A stretch of DNA of 64,000 nucleotides from Candidatus Poribacteria bacterium. Its GTDB lineage: Bacteria > Poribacteria > WGA-4E > WGA-3G. The stretch is taken from the NCBI GenBank assembly GCA_022394755.1, contig JAGFCA010000008.1, positions 1-64,000 on the forward strand, read 5' to 3'. How positions within the stretch are numbered: the stretch's first letter is position 1; each line of letters starts with the position of its first letter. The translations under genes were made by a program, and so were the position numbers. Of this stretch, positions 63,034-64,000 are shown in pieces. The notes under the pieces were generated by a model. The model saw only the letters and a program-made list of their open reading frames with translations, did no database searches and had not been told where the DNA came from.

Positions 63034-63555
63034 TCATTTTATATTAAATGGCGGATGGAATGACATAAGGTTTCTTGTGAGATTCAACTGGGTTATACCT
63101 CCATCGCCCTTCATCATTTCTTTCTCTTCAATATAAGTACCATCTACTGATATAGTTGTGATGGTAATTCTATATCCTGCCGGTATTTGACCTATACATG
63201 TAAAAGTATCAGAATTACTGTTGAGAATTATAAAGTTCTTTGCACTTATTCTACCAGGAGCATACCAAGTTATTCTAATGCGTTTCAGAGCGTTGTGATA
63301 TTTTGGTGATACCCCTTGTTCAGTATTGATCTGCATATTGTAATTCATGTCAATATCGTCTTGATGAGAGAGTTTGACATTAATGTTGCCTTGGTTTATT
63401 CCCTCCCATGCCCATAGGAAATTTGGTATATTCTGAAAGAGGGTATATATAAGTATAAAAAGGATAAAAATGAATATTGGAACGGTTCTGTTGTTGAATA
63501 TGGGATGAACGGGTCTGTTCATTTGGAGTATCCTATGTGTTTGCAGGCAGGACAA
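63034..63555 (-). CDS. Hypothetical membrane-anchored protein
   Basis: 173 residues (about 162 if translation starts at the second Met, MNRPVHPIF). One N-terminal helix (NRTVPIFIFILFILIY) anchors a beta-rich outer domain. It ends 28 bases ahead of the propeller gene on the same strand and is probably co-transcribed. No recognised family. Confidence 0.55.
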   Translation of the reverse strand: MSCLQTHRILQMNRPVHPIFNNRTVPIFIFILFILIYTLFQNIPNFLWAWEGINQGNINVKLSHQDDIDMNYNMQINTEQGVSPKYHNALKRIRITWYAPGRISAKNFIILNSNSDTFTCIGQIPAGYRITITTISVDGTYIEEKEMMKGDGGITQLNLTRNLMSFHPPFNIK

Positions 63556-63598
63556 GGATTAATTACCATTTTATCCTGCCTACAAACAGTTTAATTTC

Positions 63599-64000
63599 TT
63601 ATTTCCAATTATCTTTGATCTTAACGGGTGTAGGAATCTTCGGTTTATAAGTTGCATTCGGAGATAGCTGGAATGCAACTTGTTTTGGTCCCCATTCCGT
63701 TGGAATTTGGGTTAAGAATACCTCTCCTACTACACCGACATTTTGGTCATCCTCATATTTACAAATCCGATCTTGACCACCGTGTGCATGTAGATCATCA
63801 CCTCTGATCCACATTGTGACATCATGCCCAAAAGGAACTTGATGTATAAAGGAGAAAGTACCGTCAGTTTGCACAAGCATTTTACCATCCTCACGACAGT
63901 TGGGAGAACGGACGCTCCATCTTACACGTGTTCGATTCCAACGGTTCTTGATAACGATTCTGGAATCTTCTTCGGTTGAAAAAGAAACTAATTGAGAATC
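63599..64000 (-). CDS. Hypothetical protein, 5-prime end beyond the window
   Basis: The frame is open from the stop at 63599 to the right edge of the window, at least 133 codons, so the gene starts outside. The visible part has DGTFSFIHQVPFGHDVTMWIRG and an aromatic, beta-rich composition. Another start at 63880 is possible but the open frame before it (RTRVRWSVRSPNCRED) looks coding. It belongs to the same minus-strand group as the two genes before it. Family unknown. Confidence 0.5.
   Translation of the reverse strand, partial: DSQLVSFSTEEDSRIVIKNRWNRTRVRWSVRSPNCREDGKMLVQTDGTFSFIHQVPFGHDVTMWIRGDDLHAHGGQDRICKYEDDQNVGVVGEVFLTQIPTEWGPKQVAFQLSPNATYKPKIPTPVKIKDNWK

Overview
The window reads as an AT-rich bacterial chromosome segment (estimated by eye at just under 40 percent GC). 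Several traits point to a Candidatus Poribacteria or similar Planctomycetes-like lineage: planctomycete-type cytochrome/DUF1549/DUF1553/DUF1501 proteins, a sulfatase, a phytanoyl-CoA dioxygenase-like protein, a Gfo/Idh/MocA oxidoreductase, Uma2-type nucleases and many PCP_red domains. The lineage call is an inference from gene content. No rRNA, tRNA, CRISPR array or insertion sequence was recognised.

Layout. 0.2-11.1 kb: a secreted cytochrome c/WD40 protein that appears to continue through an in-frame TGA into a heavy-metal-binding (HMA) domain, a sulfatase, a ThuA-like secreted protein, and a PSCyt/DUF1549/DUF1553 - DUF1501 - PPC-domain set. 11.4-17.2 kb: a cytochrome bc complex made of a Rieske protein, split cytochrome b, an eight-haem cytochrome and a small cytochrome c. 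17.4-25.2 kb: a CydA-like oxidase subunit without CydB, three cytochrome c proteins and two flanking cupredoxin-like proteins. 25.2-26.9 kb: an ABC exporter whose ATPase gene carries an internal TAA. 27.0-35.7 kb: a complete aa3-type cytochrome oxidase cluster (coxB, coxA, ctaA, ctaB, two subunit III genes, subunit IV, SCO) interrupted by an orphan DNA methyltransferase.

35.7-47.7 kb: a neighbourhood rich in PCP_red domains, the small domain known from the C-terminus of dark protochlorophyllide reductase. Six copies lie in four proteins: a universal-stress/rubredoxin fusion, a zinc-ribbon protein, a radical SAM/SPASM protein and a small coiled-coil protein. An Mrp-type Fe-S carrier, a HemJ/CopD-like membrane protein and a PQQ-type propeller lie among them. 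The small coiled-coil protein also appears to be extended through a TGA followed by a SECIS-like hairpin, giving a C-terminal Sec-Gln-Cys motif. 47.8-53.6 kb (minus strand): a membrane protein and a protein-thiocarboxylate cysteine pathway (Rrf2 regulator, cysteine synthase, APS reductase, CysO-like carrier, JAMM protease), with a consensus promoter in front. 53.6-55.2 kb: a gene-free, very AT-rich stretch. 55.2-64 kb: acetyl-CoA synthetase, an orphan TPP-enzyme subunit, MoeA, an amidohydrolase, an alpha/beta hydrolase and secreted proteins.

Taken together, about 24 kb (11.4-35.7 kb) codes for an electron-transport chain from quinol through bc complex, c cytochromes and cupredoxins to two oxygen-reductase-like complexes, with its haem and copper assembly factors. 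The adjoining PCP_red block may be an uncharacterised tetrapyrrole- or metal-related module. The two best leads are the two independent TGA-plus-hairpin sites, which predict new selenoproteins: an HMA domain with UxxC and a PCP_red protein with UxC.
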